Shown here: one piece after another, positions 8,561-17,450 of the stretch
Layout of the letters: every line of letters starts with the position of its first letter
Position numbering within the stretch: position 1 is the stretch's first letter
Origin: Candidatus Bathyarchaeia archaeon
GTDB lineage: Archaea > Thermoproteota > Bathyarchaeia > 40CM-2-53-6
Direction: 5' to 3'
DNA: 64,000 nucleotides
Assembly: GCA_035935655.1 (NCBI GenBank)
Contig: DASYWW010000012.1
Coordinates: 79,618-143,617, forward strand
The notes under the pieces: generated by a model
Seen by the model: the letters and a program-made list of their open reading frames with translations, nothing else
Database searches by the model: none
What the model was told of the DNA's origin: nothing
Position numbers and translations under genes: made by a program

Positions 8561-8934
8561 CTCTTAGCCTCCACAGGCTTCGGAGTCGCGTCCCCCACAA
8601 CTACGCTGTTGACCTGGAGAGTATCTTCGCCAACTACGCGTCCTCGAACAAGCTTCCTTCTTCTTTCGCCGCTGTCGTTTGGATGGAAGCCTACACCACC
8701 GGAAAGAATTGCTCTCTTTTTTGCTCCTCCCTGAATATCAAATCGCATCGGAATTCCGTCCTTGTCAGTGCCACCTGTGATCTTGAGTTTCATGTTTCCG
8801 ATCCCGAGAAGTTTCCCATCAACCTCGTCTCCGATCGCTTTTCCGACAAGCGCCTGAGCCTTCGCTCCCTCGATGGTTACAGGTTTCGAGGTCTTGCTCA
8901 CAGGATCTGATACGATGAGCTGGAACTTAGCCAT
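8557..8934 (-). CDS. rps6e: 30S ribosomal protein S6e
   Basis: A 125-residue S6e: FQLIVSDPVSKTS at the N-terminus, ALVGKAIGDEVDG, LKITGGTDKDGIPMR and the RRRKLVRGRVVGEDT basic segment are all family hallmarks. ATG start at 8934. It is the first gene of a two-gene unit with S24e; a TATA-like element lies 43-52 bp upstream. Confidence 0.95.
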   Translation of the reverse strand: MAKFQLIVSDPVSKTSKPVTIEGAKAQALVGKAIGDEVDGKLLGIGNMKLKITGGTDKDGIPMRFDIQGGAKKRAILSGGVGFHPNDSGERRRKLVRGRVVGEDTLQVNSVVVGDATPKPVEAKS

Positions 8935-8976
8935 GTTACGTTATTGAACTCCGTTGGGAGCCGGTTCCCTTAGGCC

Positions 8977-8986
8977 GTTAATAAAC
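8977..8986 (-). promoter_or_regulatory. TATA-like element for rps6e-rps24e
   Basis: On the minus strand GTTTATTAAC lies 43-52 bases before the rps6e ATG, in the 62-bp gap after aIF5B. The spacing fits an archaeal TATA box with a leader of roughly 20 bases. Motif match only. Confidence 0.4.
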
Positions 8987-8996
8987 GTCGTTCGAA

Positions 8997-10775
8997 TCAT
9001 GATACCACTCCCAAGGCATTTTTCGCAGAAATTCCAGCTAGCTCGTCAAGGAGTGCAAGCTCTCCAGGGGAGAGGTACTCTCTGAACTTTGTAGAGAGGG
9101 TTCTTGAATGCTTGACGGGAACATCGACATAGAGAACATCTCCTTCGAAAATATGCCTACCAACTATGGGCTTGTCTATGGAAACAGCGACTTGCTTTCC
9201 CGCTCCAACTTCTGGCACATCTTTGCCTTGGTCTTGGACCCTTAGGACTACCCCGATACGCTTTCCGCTACTGTTGATCACCGGATACTTCGGTTTGATA
9301 ATTCCCTCGAGCACTTCCACGCCAACTATGGCGGGGTCGTTTCTGCGGAAGACGAATCCTTTGAGAATCTTCATCTTGCCAGGGCGTATCAGCAACTCCA
9401 TCTCGGCCTTAACGCCCGCGCTCCTCTTGGCCTCGACCCATCTTGAGTATTCTTCCAAAACATGATAGATTATGTCCCCTCTGAAGACCGGTATTCCCGA
9501 TTCTCTGATCTCTTCCTCCGCGTCAGGCAACAGCTTGACGTTGAATCCAAGGATCGCCGCCAAGTATGGATCTTTTGCTCGAACCACCTCCGCCTCAACC
9601 ACGTCCCGCCTAGATATTTCGCCAACATCTGCCAGACGAACAGGCACTTTGGAAACTGACAGAGAGGTCGTGAGCGCTTCTAGTGAGCCGAGTGCATCGG
9701 CCTTCACGATCACACCGGTTCGATCAGTACTAACTTTCACGGACTCTATCTCTGCAAGCACCCTCTTCTCTAGGTCCGCTCGCTTGGACGGGTCGGCTAC
9801 GCCGTAGATTGGAGATCCAGCGATTGCTTCATCTAGACCTTGGGCGGCTATCTTGATTCCCGCGGCCGCGTCAACATGCTCGACACGACTGAATTTGTCT
9901 CTAGGATCACGGATTTCGTCGAGGGGTTTGGGAAGGAGAAGAGCACGCACTCGGGTTCGTACGATCCCGTTCCGACCCGCAAGAACTATTTCGTCATCTA
10001 CCTTGATCGTCCCATCAAAGATCATCGCGTCGATAGTAACTCCGAGTCCAGGCTCCTCCTTCACCTCGAGAACGGTTCCTTCTGCTGGACCCGCGCCGGT
10101 TGTCAGTTCTCCCTTCATGTAGATCTGGGTAAGTCCAACTAGCATCGCCATCAGTTCCGGCAGCCCTTCTCCCGTCTTGGCGCTTGAGGGTACGAGGGCT
10201 ATGGTTTTGGAGAAGTCTTTGATTCTGTCAAATCGATCTGCGCGGAACCCGTATCGAGAAAGAGTTCCCATCATCGTGTAAATCCGATTATCAAGGTCCG
10301 TCAAGACCTCGGGTCTTTGTTGTTCTGTGTTAGCGAGGAATGAGCCAGCAGGAGATGACTTCCATCCTGGTATCGCGTCGATTTTATTGCAGCAGACCAG
10401 GAATGGGGTTCTGCGAGCCTTGAGAATGTTCAGTGATTCCACTGTCTGGGGCTCGACCCCTTTGGTTAGATCGATGACCAGGACGGCAACGTCGGCAGCA
10501 GATCCTCCCCGCTTACGGAGGTTGCTGAATGTCTCGTGACCCGGGGTATCGATAAACAGGATTCCGGGAACCTCAATCTTGAGATTGAATCTAGTGAGAA
10601 GGGGACCGCAGATCTTGCTTATCGTCTGAGCAGGAATTAGGCTTGCGCCGATCCACTGAGTGATCTGGCCCGGTTCCCGGGCGGCTACCGAGGTGCCTCT
10701 GATCTTATCGAGGAGCGTGGTCTTCCCATGGTCTACATGTCCGAGAACAACTGCGATGGGTGAACGAATTGCCAT
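8997..10775 (-). CDS. infB: Translation initiation factor aIF5B
   Basis: GTPase promoting subunit joining, 592 residues as in other archaea. G1 is GHVDHGKTT (about 12-20), switch I region EPGQITQWIGAS, G3 DTPGHETF, G4 CNKID. The beta-barrel domain II, the alpha/beta domain III and a C-terminal barrel ending in LSTKFREYLSPGELALLDEL follow. It is downstream of ndk with an 80-bp gap that contains GGTTTAATAC on the minus strand about 45 bases before the start, so it may have its own promoter. Confidence 0.95.
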   Translation of the reverse strand: MAIRSPIAVVLGHVDHGKTTLLDKIRGTSVAAREPGQITQWIGASLIPAQTISKICGPLLTRFNLKIEVPGILFIDTPGHETFSNLRKRGGSAADVAVLVIDLTKGVEPQTVESLNILKARRTPFLVCCNKIDAIPGWKSSPAGSFLANTEQQRPEVLTDLDNRIYTMMGTLSRYGFRADRFDRIKDFSKTIALVPSSAKTGEGLPELMAMLVGLTQIYMKGELTTGAGPAEGTVLEVKEEPGLGVTIDAMIFDGTIKVDDEIVLAGRNGIVRTRVRALLLPKPLDEIRDPRDKFSRVEHVDAAAGIKIAAQGLDEAIAGSPIYGVADPSKRADLEKRVLAEIESVKVSTDRTGVIVKADALGSLEALTTSLSVSKVPVRLADVGEISRRDVVEAEVVRAKDPYLAAILGFNVKLLPDAEEEIRESGIPVFRGDIIYHVLEEYSRWVEAKRSAGVKAEMELLIRPGKMKILKGFVFRRNDPAIVGVEVLEGIIKPKYPVINSSGKRIGVVLRVQDQGKDVPEVGAGKQVAVSIDKPIVGRHIFEGDVLYVDVPVKHSRTLSTKFREYLSPGELALLDELAGISAKNALGVVS

Positions 10776-10855
10776 ATCTGGGAAGGCTCCATTTTGCCCT
10801 CCAGTTTTCCTGCCTCGGTATTAAACCATGATTTCTTCGAGAGAGGTCTTTCCAG

Positions 10856-11314
10856 TCATATTCCGTCATGGAAGAATATTGATGATTCTTTCTTCGCATT
10901 TTCGAGACTATCAGACGCGTGAATGACGTTGGCCGTGATGGAGAGAGATAGATCTCCTCTGATGGTTCCTGGTTCCGCCTTCTCAGGGTCAGTTGCGCCT
11001 ATCACTTTGCGAAGAACATTAACCGCGTTAGACCCTTCAAGAATCATTAACACTACTGGTCCAGAAGTAACGTGGTCCACGAGTTCCTGAAAGAAGGCTT
11101 TTCCCTTGTGAACCGCGTAGAGGGTCTCTGCCTCTTTTTTGGAGATGCTATGGAGACGCATCTGTTTGATGACGAATCCCTTCCTCTCTAGCCTTGACAG
11201 AACTTCGCCTGCGACCCTTGATTGTAGGGCTTCAGGTTTGAGGAACGCGAAGGTTTTGTTGTTGGAGTGGTTGCTCAGCGTCCTTTCTCTCTCTTCCCGT
11301 AGTAAGCAGTCCAC
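10856..11314 (-). CDS. ndk: Nucleoside diphosphate kinase
   Basis: Phosphorylates NDPs using ATP through a phospho-histidine. The catalytic histidine sits in NVIHASDSLENA, and FAFLKPEALQ near the N-terminus is the usual first strand. The only canonical start is GTG 11314, which would place 12 codons inside the L24e gene; a CTG at 11278 overlapping the L24e stop (CTGA) or ACG 11281 would give a normal-length 140-residue enzyme. Follows the L7Ae-S28e-L24e genes, a common archaeal arrangement. Confidence 0.9.
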   Translation of the reverse strand: MDCLLREERERTLSNHSNNKTFAFLKPEALQSRVAGEVLSRLERKGFVIKQMRLHSISKKEAETLYAVHKGKAFFQELVDHVTSGPVVLMILEGSNAVNVLRKVIGATDPEKAEPGTIRGDLSLSITANVIHASDSLENAKKESSIFFHDGI

Positions 11315-11469
11315 TTCAGCTTACGAGAATCTCTCTTGAAGGACAAAGTGCTGACTCTACAACGACGGGAGCAAAAGTAGAGTATTGTGCCGTCGTTCTT
11401 CACATGCATTATGCCCGTGGAGTTGGGAAAGTTCTTCCCACAGAAACTGCACTTGAACGTCTTCGGCGT
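11275..11469 (-). CDS. rpl24e: 50S ribosomal protein L24e (ACG start)
   Basis: A 64-residue zinc-binding ribosomal protein. The zinc cysteines are CSFCGKNF (residues 7-10) and FCSRRC (33-37); GIMHVKNDGTILYF and KLKWTAYYGK are typical of the family. After an in-frame TAA at 11473-11475 there is no ATG, GTG or TTG before the first CxxC. Reading ACG at 11469 as the initiator gives MPKTFKCSFCG, which is how L24e normally begins, with AGGTAGGG eight bases upstream. Too short for routine gene calling. Confidence 0.9.
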   Translation of the reverse strand, partial: TPKTFKCSFCGKNFPNSTGIMHVKNDGTILYFCSRRCRVSTLSFKRDSRKLKWTAYYGKREKGR

Positions 11470-11479
11470 CGCTTACGCC

Positions 11480-11704
11480 CTACCTGATCTTTTTCGCTTC
11501 TCTCTCAGTTTCTCGGAGCATGAGAACGTCGTTAAGCCGGATAGGTCCCTTGCAATTCCTTGTGATAATTCGTCCCTTATCGCGGCCCTCTAAAACTCTG
11601 ACTCGAACCTGAATAACTTCTCCCGTAACCCCTGTCCGGCCGATGACTTGGGTTACTTCGGCCGGGATGAGTGGCTCGTCAGATCTGTCTTTTGACTTGC
11701 TCAC
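11480..11704 (-). CDS. rps28e: 30S ribosomal protein S28e
   Basis: A 74-residue S28e with the OB-fold core [32 protein letters not shown] and the C-terminal signature [18 protein letters not shown]. The GTG start overlaps the L7Ae stop (GTGA), so translation is coupled in the L7Ae-S28e-L24e-ndk unit. Confidence 0.95.
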   Translation of the reverse strand: MSKSKDRSDEPLIPAEVTQVIGRTGVTGEVIQVRVRVLEGRDKGRIITRNCKGPIRLNDVLMLRETEREAKKIR

Positions 11705-12090
11705 TTGCCTGCGCCGGTCTTCTTGATATTCTCAACTATCTTGAGGATGTCCTTGAGAGATTGGGCACCATCACCTGGCTCTACTACGGAGATCGCAGCA
11801 GACCCGACGTCTAGCCCAGCGGATTTACCTAGCTCTAGCTTGCTGGGAACGTAGAGGTATGCGATCTTCCTCTCTTCGCACAAGATGGGTAGATGAGCAA
11901 CTACTTGCGGGGGCTCAACATCCTCTGCGATAACGACTAGTTTGGCGATTCCTCGCTCGATTGCTTTTGTCGATTCGTTTGTGCCTTTCCGGAGTTTTCC
12001 GGTGTCCTTCGCTACCTGAAGAAGTTGATAGGCCTTGTCAACGGCTTCCTTGGGAACTTGGAATCGTACGTAAACAGATTTTTGTGCCAT
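11701..12090 (-). CDS. rpl7ae: 50S ribosomal protein L7Ae
   Basis: K-turn RNA-binding protein of the ribosome, box C/D and H/ACA RNPs and archaeal RNase P. The 129-residue chain has [37 protein letters not shown] and [18 protein letters not shown], the standard RNA-binding and core segments. ATG start. CATAAAAGCC on the minus strand 41-50 bases upstream (12131-12140) is a plausible TATA box for the whole unit. Confidence 0.95.
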   Translation of the reverse strand: MAQKSVYVRFQVPKEAVDKAYQLLQVAKDTGKLRKGTNESTKAIERGIAKLVVIAEDVEPPQVVAHLPILCEERKIAYLYVPSKLELGKSAGLDVGSAAISVVEPGDGAQSLKDILKIVENIKKTGAGK

Positions 12091-12169
12091 CCAGACTCAC
12101 TCTCATCGGCCAGCAGCCTGGGCGGTGTCCGGCTTTTATGAACGTTTCTCCAGCGATGAAAAAACAACA

Positions 12170-12179
12170 CTAAATATGG
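12170..12179 (+). promoter_or_regulatory. TATA-like element for rps27ae
   Basis: CTAAATATGG lies 26-35 bases before the ATG of rps27ae. If it is the TATA box, transcription would begin within a few bases of the start codon, giving a nearly leaderless mRNA. Motif and spacing only. Confidence 0.4.
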
Positions 12180-12204
12180 CGCGGGGGTCTGATGCACCGA
12201 AGAT

Positions 12205-12432
12205 ATGTCGCAAGCACCGGCACAGCCGAAGTCACAGGGACCTGCACCAGCAGCAAAGCCGAAGCAGAAGAAACTGCGGATGCGGAGCGAGCTGTACGAG
12301 ATTTCCGGCTCAACTACCAAGTTGAAGAATAGGAAGTGTCCACGGTGCGGTTCGGTCATGGCGTCCCACAAGCAGCCGACCCAGAGATGGGTTTGCGGGG
12401 CTTGCAGCTTCACAGATTATGGGGCGAAGTGA
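12205..12432 (+). CDS. rps27ae: 30S ribosomal protein S27ae
   Basis: A 75-residue zinc-ribbon ribosomal protein. CPRCG (about 47-51) and CGACSF (about 66-71) form the zinc site, flanked by KNRK and FTDYG. The first 30 residues are an Ala/Pro/Gln/Lys-rich extension absent from many homologues, comparable to the low-complexity tail of S24e in this window. In eukaryotes this protein is fused to ubiquitin; here it stands alone. Confidence 0.92.
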   Translation: MSQAPAQPKSQGPAPAAKPKQKKLRMRSELYEISGSTTKLKNRKCPRCGSVMASHKQPTQRWVCGACSFTDYGAK

Positions 12433-12490
12433 GCCTCACTAGTTCTCCTTGGCTCGACGCCACGGTTAGAACTCACGTGTTCGGCGGTTT

Positions 12491-12676
12491 CTATCGAACT
12501 CTGATCGCGAACTTTCCAGGAACCTTGATCTGCATCAGGTGGGCAACCTCAGAGTTCGCTGGTTCGAGGATAACGACGAAGCCAGTCCAGTCATCACTGA
12601 AGTTTGTTGACTTGCAGTTAGGGCAGACAGGCCCCGCGCTGATCATACGGCAATTCTTGCAAGCTTTGTCTGTCAA
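12491..12676 (-). CDS. spt4: Transcription elongation factor Spt4
   Basis: A 61-residue zinc protein partnering Spt5 on RNA polymerase. Cysteines are in CKNCR and CPNCKS, followed by FSDDWTGFVVILEP, the typical Spt4 beta strand. The start is the TTG overlapping the rpoE stop (TTGA); a longer reading from 12733 would run inside rpoE. RpoE-Spt4 adjacency is usual in archaea. Confidence 0.92.
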   Translation of the reverse strand: MTDKACKNCRMISAGPVCPNCKSTNFSDDWTGFVVILEPANSEVAHLMQIKVPGKFAIRVR

Positions 12677-13251
12677 GCTGCTGCCTTCCGCTCTATCTTC
12701 GGAGGTTTCCCTTTGAGATCCTCTTCTATCCATTCTATTCTGCCTAGAAATGGTTGGCGTAATGTGATCCCAATTTTTCCTCCTGAGCCCCCTCGGGGGA
12801 AACTAACGGCGATTATTCGTCCTCTGACCATGTTTCCTTTTCCTAGGTTTCTATGACTCTCGCGTCCTCCGAGTACGCCGTGCTTTTCATCGTATGTAAT
12901 GAAGTCGTCCATGATCTGGGATACGTGTAGGAGAGCGTCTTCAGGACCTATTCTAACAAATGCTCCGAAGTCGGTGACCTCTACGATCTCTCCTTCAACG
13001 ACCTCGTGGAGCTCTGGGAAGAAGGTGAGCAGTTTGAAGACGGCTTTGTGATGTGTTGAGCCGTCGCCAGGAAGAATTTTCCCTGTTGTCTCAACATCAA
13101 CATCCGTGACCAGGATGACGTAGCCGAGTTCTTCGTCCACATAATTCTCGTACTTGAGCTTGACCTGTTCGCGGGCGACTTCATCGATTGGTTGTCCGAA
13201 CTTCTGTGGCGGAATACGGACTACATCTTCGACGGTCACTATGCGGAACAT
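12673..13251 (-). CDS. rpoE: DNA-directed RNA polymerase subunit E (Rpb7 homologue)
   Basis: Stalk subunit of archaeal RNA polymerase. FRIVTVEDVVRIPPQKFG opens the N-terminal domain and an S1 RNA-binding domain follows (VVEGEIVEVTDFGAFVRIGP to KIGITLRQP). I take ATG 13251 (MFRIVTVEDVV), two codons inside a GTG at 13257. The C-terminus ends in a short basic tail and overlaps spt4 by four bases. Confidence 0.93.
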   Translation of the reverse strand: MFRIVTVEDVVRIPPQKFGQPIDEVAREQVKLKYENYVDEELGYVILVTDVDVETTGKILPGDGSTHHKAVFKLLTFFPELHEVVEGEIVEVTDFGAFVRIGPEDALLHVSQIMDDFITYDEKHGVLGGRESHRNLGKGNMVRGRIIAVSFPRGGSGGKIGITLRQPFLGRIEWIEEDLKGKPPKIERKAAA

Positions 13252-13316
13252 ATTCACGGAGCACGGCTGAACGCGTTATTTTAGGGCTCCGCTGGGCGCT
13301 AGTCCCGCAGCTGGGC

Positions 13317-13913
13317 TTAGGCCTTGGTTCTGATGTACCAGAGAGCAAGCTTCCTGAACGCCATGGCTCGATGGGAGCAGTTGTCCTTGAATTCGCTTCC
13401 GCCTTGGGCGAACGTCTTCCTAGCGCCATTCGGAACGAATATTGGGTCAAATCCAAAACCTTTCGTTCCGGCAGGCTTGCGCGATATCGTTCCATGAACT
13501 TTTCCTGAGAACTGTTGACTGGAATCCCTGGGAGATGCCAGAGCCAGGGCTGTCTGAAAGTACGCGTCGCGACGATTCTGTCGACGCATCAACTGTAACA
13601 GTCCCTCAACCCCAATCGTTGCGTGGACGTATGATGAGAAGGGACCCGGGAACCCGTCCAATGCTCTAACGAAAAGACCCGAGTCTTCGACCACGACCGT
13701 CCGGTTGTGTTCTCTTGAAGCTTCTTCTGCGGCAAACTTGGCTATCTCATGGAGGCTGGTGCTCTGGATTTCGGTTTTCGGAGAATCGAGCATTCGGATC
13801 TTTATTCCGAATGGATCAAGTGTTCTGAGGGCTTCATGGTATTTGTGAGCGTTCTGTGTTATGAACCATAATGTTCGCCTATCGGATGGCGAAGTATCTG
13901 CCTCTCCTTGCAA
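13317..13913 (-). CDS. rdgB: XTP/dITP diphosphatase (RdgB/HAM1 family)
   Basis: House-cleaning enzyme hydrolysing non-canonical purine NTPs. LWFITQNAHKYHEA is the N-terminal binding loop, VVVEDSGLFVRALDGFPGPFS carries the catalytic acidic pair, and GTKGFGFDPIFVP is the C-terminal signature. TTG start at 13913, 35 bp inside the 3' end of bud32, so the three genes kae1-bud32-rdgB form one unit. Confidence 0.92.
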   Translation of the reverse strand: MQGEADTSPSDRRTLWFITQNAHKYHEALRTLDPFGIKIRMLDSPKTEIQSTSLHEIAKFAAEEASREHNRTVVVEDSGLFVRALDGFPGPFSSYVHATIGVEGLLQLMRRQNRRDAYFQTALALASPRDSSQQFSGKVHGTISRKPAGTKGFGFDPIFVPNGARKTFAQGGSEFKDNCSHRAMAFRKLALWYIRTKA

Positions 13914-14535
13914 TTTCTGCGGCTTTACGAAGACTCGATTCTGCTATCTTATCTCCTGCACTCTCGCGATATCCCTTCGCGACTCGTTTGAACGAATCAG
14001 TAGCGTCGAGAGCATGAGTAGCTATCAGCGATCTTTGGAGCAGGTGGAGGTCTGTTCCGCGATCCTCCGTCTCTGACGATTTCGTGGCCATTCCGAAATC
14101 TATGATGAACGGTTTTCCGTCATCCGGCACGATAATGTTTGATGTCGTCACGTCACCGTGCACTATTCCGGCTGAATGAAGAAACCCGACCTGGCGGCCA
14201 AGTTCTTCAAGGAGCGGAAGACGGCGCGAGTCAGGCATTGAATCGATAGCGTCCCGCGCGACTGATCCATCAATAAACGTCATGATGATCGAAAACCTTT
14301 CGAGGTCGAGTCCGAGGATGCTCGGGGTTCTCGCTCCGGCGGTCTTAGCATCACGTATTGCAGCTGTCTCTTTGACCGTTCTCTCCTTTCTGATCTTGGC
14401 GTCAAGCTGTTCGTGGCGATAGGCCTTCCGAACTCGTCTCTTGACAACCGCTTTCCATGGAGGCAACTCTGACAGAAAGAGATCGGCTTCTGCCCCTCTG
14501 TGTAGAGGATGGAGCTCTAAGGTCGAGGAATCCAT
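13879..14535 (-). CDS. bud32: KEOPS kinase subunit Bud32
   Basis: Small atypical kinase/ATPase of the KEOPS complex that makes tRNA t6A. GAEADLFLSELPPWKAVVKR contains the glycine-poor loop and the lysine; HGDVTTSNIIV is the catalytic loop and IDFGMA the metal-binding DFG. Length (218 residues) is normal. ATG start, overlapping kae1 by 19 bp. Kae1 and Bud32 are separate genes here, not fused. Confidence 0.94.
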   Translation of the reverse strand: MDSSTLELHPLHRGAEADLFLSELPPWKAVVKRRVRKAYRHEQLDAKIRKERTVKETAAIRDAKTAGARTPSILGLDLERFSIIMTFIDGSVARDAIDSMPDSRRLPLLEELGRQVGFLHSAGIVHGDVTTSNIIVPDDGKPFIIDFGMATKSSETEDRGTDLHLLQRSLIATHALDATDSFKRVAKGYRESAGDKIAESSLRKAAEIARRGRYFAIR

Positions 14536-15506
14536 GGTACATCAATCTCGTCTAGGCGCCATCGCGGATTGACAAAGCTTTCCGGGACAGGAACGCGGAT
14601 CCCACATTCAAACGCGAGTCTGCCTGAGCAAGCGATCTGGGCACCACAATCTCCAGAGTATTGGATCGGAACTGGATGAAACGTCGCCCCGTGATCCTCT
14701 GCGACGGATTGGATCATTCCTCGAAGGCGCTGGTTCGCAGCGACACCTCCAGCAAGTAGAACCTCCTCCTTCCTCGTCTGGACCAGGCTCCGCTCAACTG
14801 CCTCAGCCAGCATGGCGAATGAGACTTCCTGGATTGAGAAGCAGATGTCTGCCAAGGACTGCCCCTCGTTGAGAAGTCGGATGGCGGCTGTAAGCAGTCC
14901 GGAATAAGCAACGTCGTTTCCCTTCACAGTGTACGGCAGAGGAAGTAGCGTACGACCTTCTTTGGCTTTTGACTCAACGGCGACCCCTCCGGGAGACGGG
15001 AGCTTCGCCTCGCGTGCAAACATGTCGAGAATATTTCCTAGAGTAATGTCTTCAGTCTCGCCGTATATCCGCCATCGTTTGTTCAGATGAACAGCGATTG
15101 CAGTATGTCCGCCCGAGACTAGGACTGCCAATGGATCGCGTGAATGTCCGGCTGCCATTGCGAGGTCTAGGTGTGCGACGCCGTGGTGAACGGGGACGAG
15201 TGGCTTGTTCATGTAAAGAGCCAGAGCTCTGGAGATCGTTGCTCCAATCCTGAGGCATGGTCCGAGCCCTGGCCCTGCTGAATAGCAAATCGCATCTGGG
15301 CTGGCTCGGTCTCCTACTCCTTGAAGGGCTTGCTGTATTACACTGCTTGAGACTTCGTTGTGATGTTCGGCCGCTTTCCTCGGATGGATACCTATCCCTG
15401 TTGGCGGGCGATAGGTTGAGTTCACGTTGGTGATTATCTTACCGTGATCATCAGTGATGCTCGCCCCGAAAGTGTGTGCGGTCGATTCTATTCCTAAGAA
15501 CAGCAA
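14517..15506 (-). CDS. kae1: KEOPS catalytic subunit Kae1 (t6A synthase)
   Basis: Transfers threonylcarbamoyl to A37 of ANN-decoding tRNAs. FLGIESTAHTFGASI begins the ASKHA fold; metal-binding histidines are in HHGVAHLD; LVSGGHTAI and LLAGGVAANQRLRGM are family motifs. 329 residues, TTG start. It is divergently arranged with aIF2-gamma. Pcc1, a third KEOPS subunit, lies at 19795. Confidence 0.95.
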   Translation of the reverse strand: MLFLGIESTAHTFGASITDDHGKIITNVNSTYRPPTGIGIHPRKAAEHHNEVSSSVIQQALQGVGDRASPDAICYSAGPGLGPCLRIGATISRALALYMNKPLVPVHHGVAHLDLAMAAGHSRDPLAVLVSGGHTAIAVHLNKRWRIYGETEDITLGNILDMFAREAKLPSPGGVAVESKAKEGRTLLPLPYTVKGNDVAYSGLLTAAIRLLNEGQSLADICFSIQEVSFAMLAEAVERSLVQTRKEEVLLAGGVAANQRLRGMIQSVAEDHGATFHPVPIQYSGDCGAQIACSGRLAFECGIRVPVPESFVNPRWRLDEIDVPWIPRP

Positions 15507-15544
15507 TGGATTAGCGAGTCACCTTTGATTTCACTTGCCAAGGG

Positions 15545-15553
15545 TTAAATTTT
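15545..15553 (+). promoter_or_regulatory. TATA-like element for aIF2-gamma unit
   Basis: TTAAATTTT sits 45-53 bases before the proposed ATC start of aIF2-gamma, in the 91-bp gap to the divergent kae1. A start site 25-27 bases downstream would fall near 15575, leaving a leader of about 20 bases that contains GGAAGTG. Confidence 0.4.
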
Positions 15554-15597
15554 GCCTGTGGGGATATTAATGTCTCCAGCTAGGAAGTGTCTGTAAA

Positions 15598-16818
15598 ATC
15601 CAACCCGAAATCAACGTAGGTACGCTTGGCCATGTCGACAATGGAAAGAGCACCATTGTCCAAGCGCTTACAGGGGTTTGGACAGCCCGACACTCCGAAG
15701 AACTTCGTAGAGGTATTACGATCAGGATAGGATATGCTGACGCCTCGTTCTACGAATGCCCGTCATGCGAGCCACCATTCAACTACTCGACTAGCAAGAT
15801 CTGTCCGAACTGTAAGAGCGAGACGAAATTCCTACGATCGGTGAGTTTCGTCGATTGCCCGGGTCACCACAGCCTGATGGTCACAATGCTCTCCGGTGCT
15901 GCCATAATGGATGGATCAATGTTCGTTGTATCTGCGAACGTCAAGTGTCCACAAGCCCAGGACCGAGAGCACATGCTAGCCGCGCAGATGGTTGGCTTGC
16001 GCAAGATGGTCATGGTGCAGAACAAGATAGACGTGGTCGACCGGGCGAGGGCCAAGACAAACTATCAGGAGATTCTCGATTTTGCGAAGAATACGGTCGC
16101 TGAGGGAGCTCCGGTTATACCGGTTTCTGCTCAGCACAAATTGAACATGGATGTCTTGATCGCTGCGATACAAGAGAAGATTCCGACTCCCAAACGCGAC
16201 TCGTCAGTTGCCCCGAGAATGTCCATCCTCCGGTCGTTCGACGTCAACAAACCTGGAACCGAAGTGGACAATATTCTGGGAGGAGTTGTGGGAGGATCAG
16301 TTGTCCAGGGAATTTTCAAGAGAGGGGAAGAGATCGAGATCAAACCTGGAATAAAGGTGGGCGAGGCAAACCGTGTCACCTACGAAAAGCTCGTTGCGAA
16401 CGTGGAGAGTTTGCAGGCGGGTGACGGAGAGGTGAAACAGGCAACTCCTGGCGGACTGGTTGCCGTTGGGACGGATCTTGATCCTTCGATTACAAAATCT
16501 GATGGATTGGTCGGAAATGTGCTCGGAAGGTCTGGCACTCTTCCGGATATTTTGGAAAAGGTCAGCCTTGATGTTGATCTATTCGAGAGGGCTGTCGGGA
16601 CAGAACAATTGGTCCCGGTGCAGAAGATCAAGATGAACGAACCACTAGTCCTGAATGCGGGCACAGCTGTCACCTCGGGCTTGGTTGTGTCGGCGAGAGA
16701 AGACATTGCAGATGTAGCATTGAAGAAGCCTATCTGCGCTGACTCAGGCTCGAAAGTCGCCCTAAGCCGGAGGATTGGGGAGAGCTGGCGCTTGATCGGG
16801 TTCGGAACAATAAGGTAG
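15598..16818 (+). CDS. eif2g: Translation initiation factor aIF2 gamma (ATC start)
   Basis: GTPase subunit delivering initiator tRNA. QPEINVGTLGHVDNGKST is the family N-terminus with G1; a zinc ribbon ECPSCEPP...ICPNC follows, then DCPGHHSLMVTMLSGAA and QNKID. In G1 the usual His of GHVDHGK is Asn. No ATG/GTG/TTG lies in frame between the upstream TAA (15568) and this region; ATC 15598 gives exactly the usual MQPE-type start, with GGAAGTG eight bases upstream. A canonical GTG at 15841 would remove G1 and the zinc ribbon. 406 residues, normal length. Confidence 0.92.
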   Translation: MQPEINVGTLGHVDNGKSTIVQALTGVWTARHSEELRRGITIRIGYADASFYECPSCEPPFNYSTSKICPNCKSETKFLRSVSFVDCPGHHSLMVTMLSGAAIMDGSMFVVSANVKCPQAQDREHMLAAQMVGLRKMVMVQNKIDVVDRARAKTNYQEILDFAKNTVAEGAPVIPVSAQHKLNMDVLIAAIQEKIPTPKRDSSVAPRMSILRSFDVNKPGTEVDNILGGVVGGSVVQGIFKRGEEIEIKPGIKVGEANRVTYEKLVANVESLQAGDGEVKQATPGGLVAVGTDLDPSITKSDGLVGNVLGRSGTLPDILEKVSLDVDLFERAVGTEQLVPVQKIKMNEPLVLNAGTAVTSGLVVSAREDIADVALKKPICADSGSKVALSRRIGESWRLIGFGTIR

Positions 16819-16916
16819 GATTTCATCTGATCACGGCTCATAGAGAGCCAGAGGATTTGCGGGGCAAACCCTAATTTCCGCGGACGAGCTACTAAAGAAC
16901 CGGTTGAAGGCGAGAC

Positions 16917-17438
16917 GTGCGACATCGTTACTTCAGCGTTTTGGCGCCTGTTCCGGGATTAGCTATTTTCGCTATGGGCATCGCGGCTTTTTACTACTAC
17001 TACAACCGTTTTGCAGTTCTCGGTGACCCGTCAGGTTTTACGCCCTTTCTCTTGGATGTTTTTGGGATCGCGGGCGGGGCCATTCTGATAGTGACGGGAA
17101 CTCTTGTCCAGATCAAATGGTCCAAGCTTAGAGCTTCTGTTATCCTCCTTCGCGGACTCGTCCTGGCTTTTGGGTTGATCGTTCTGGGCTTTGTCTTCGT
17201 GATAATAGAATTGGCAACGGACACGCTAGTTTGTGTGAGATCTACATCAGCAGCTGGTTTCGGGGCAGTATTGGGTCCTGCTCAGACATGCTTGCAGTAT
17301 GGCTACGTCCATCAAAATCTCTGGTTAGGGGTCTTGGGTTCTGGCATGGTGTTCCTCGGAATCCTCGTTAGTGCTCTGGAGGAGAAGAGGCAGTTTCAAC
17401 CTCTCAACCCACGCCATTCCAGTCTTCGAGTCACTTGA
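16917..17438 (+). CDS. Four-helix membrane protein, unknown function
   Basis: A 173-residue protein with four predicted membrane helices (about 8-28, 45-67, 80-103, 135-155) and a two-cysteine loop between helices 3 and 4 (TLVCVRSTSA... AQTCLQYGY). No family recognised. GTG start at 16917, between aIF2-gamma and a PIN-domain gene on the same strand. Confidence 0.6.
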   Translation: MRHRYFSVLAPVPGLAIFAMGIAAFYYYYNRFAVLGDPSGFTPFLLDVFGIAGGAILIVTGTLVQIKWSKLRASVILLRGLVLAFGLIVLGFVFVIIELATDTLVCVRSTSAAGFGAVLGPAQTCLQYGYVHQNLWLGVLGSGMVFLGILVSALEEKRQFQPLNPRHSSLRVT

Positions 17439-17450
17439 GGCGCGGCGTTT

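Noticed and set aside
15570-15600. ATG 15570 with TAA and a possible programmed +1 frameshift into aIF2-gamma (AGGAAG-TGT-CTG-TAA, reminiscent of prfB)
   Set aside because: The P-site CUG tRNA would re-pair poorly on UGU, and ATC 15598 with GGAAGTG eight bases upstream gives the normal aIF2-gamma N-terminus without a shift. Kept only as an alternative.
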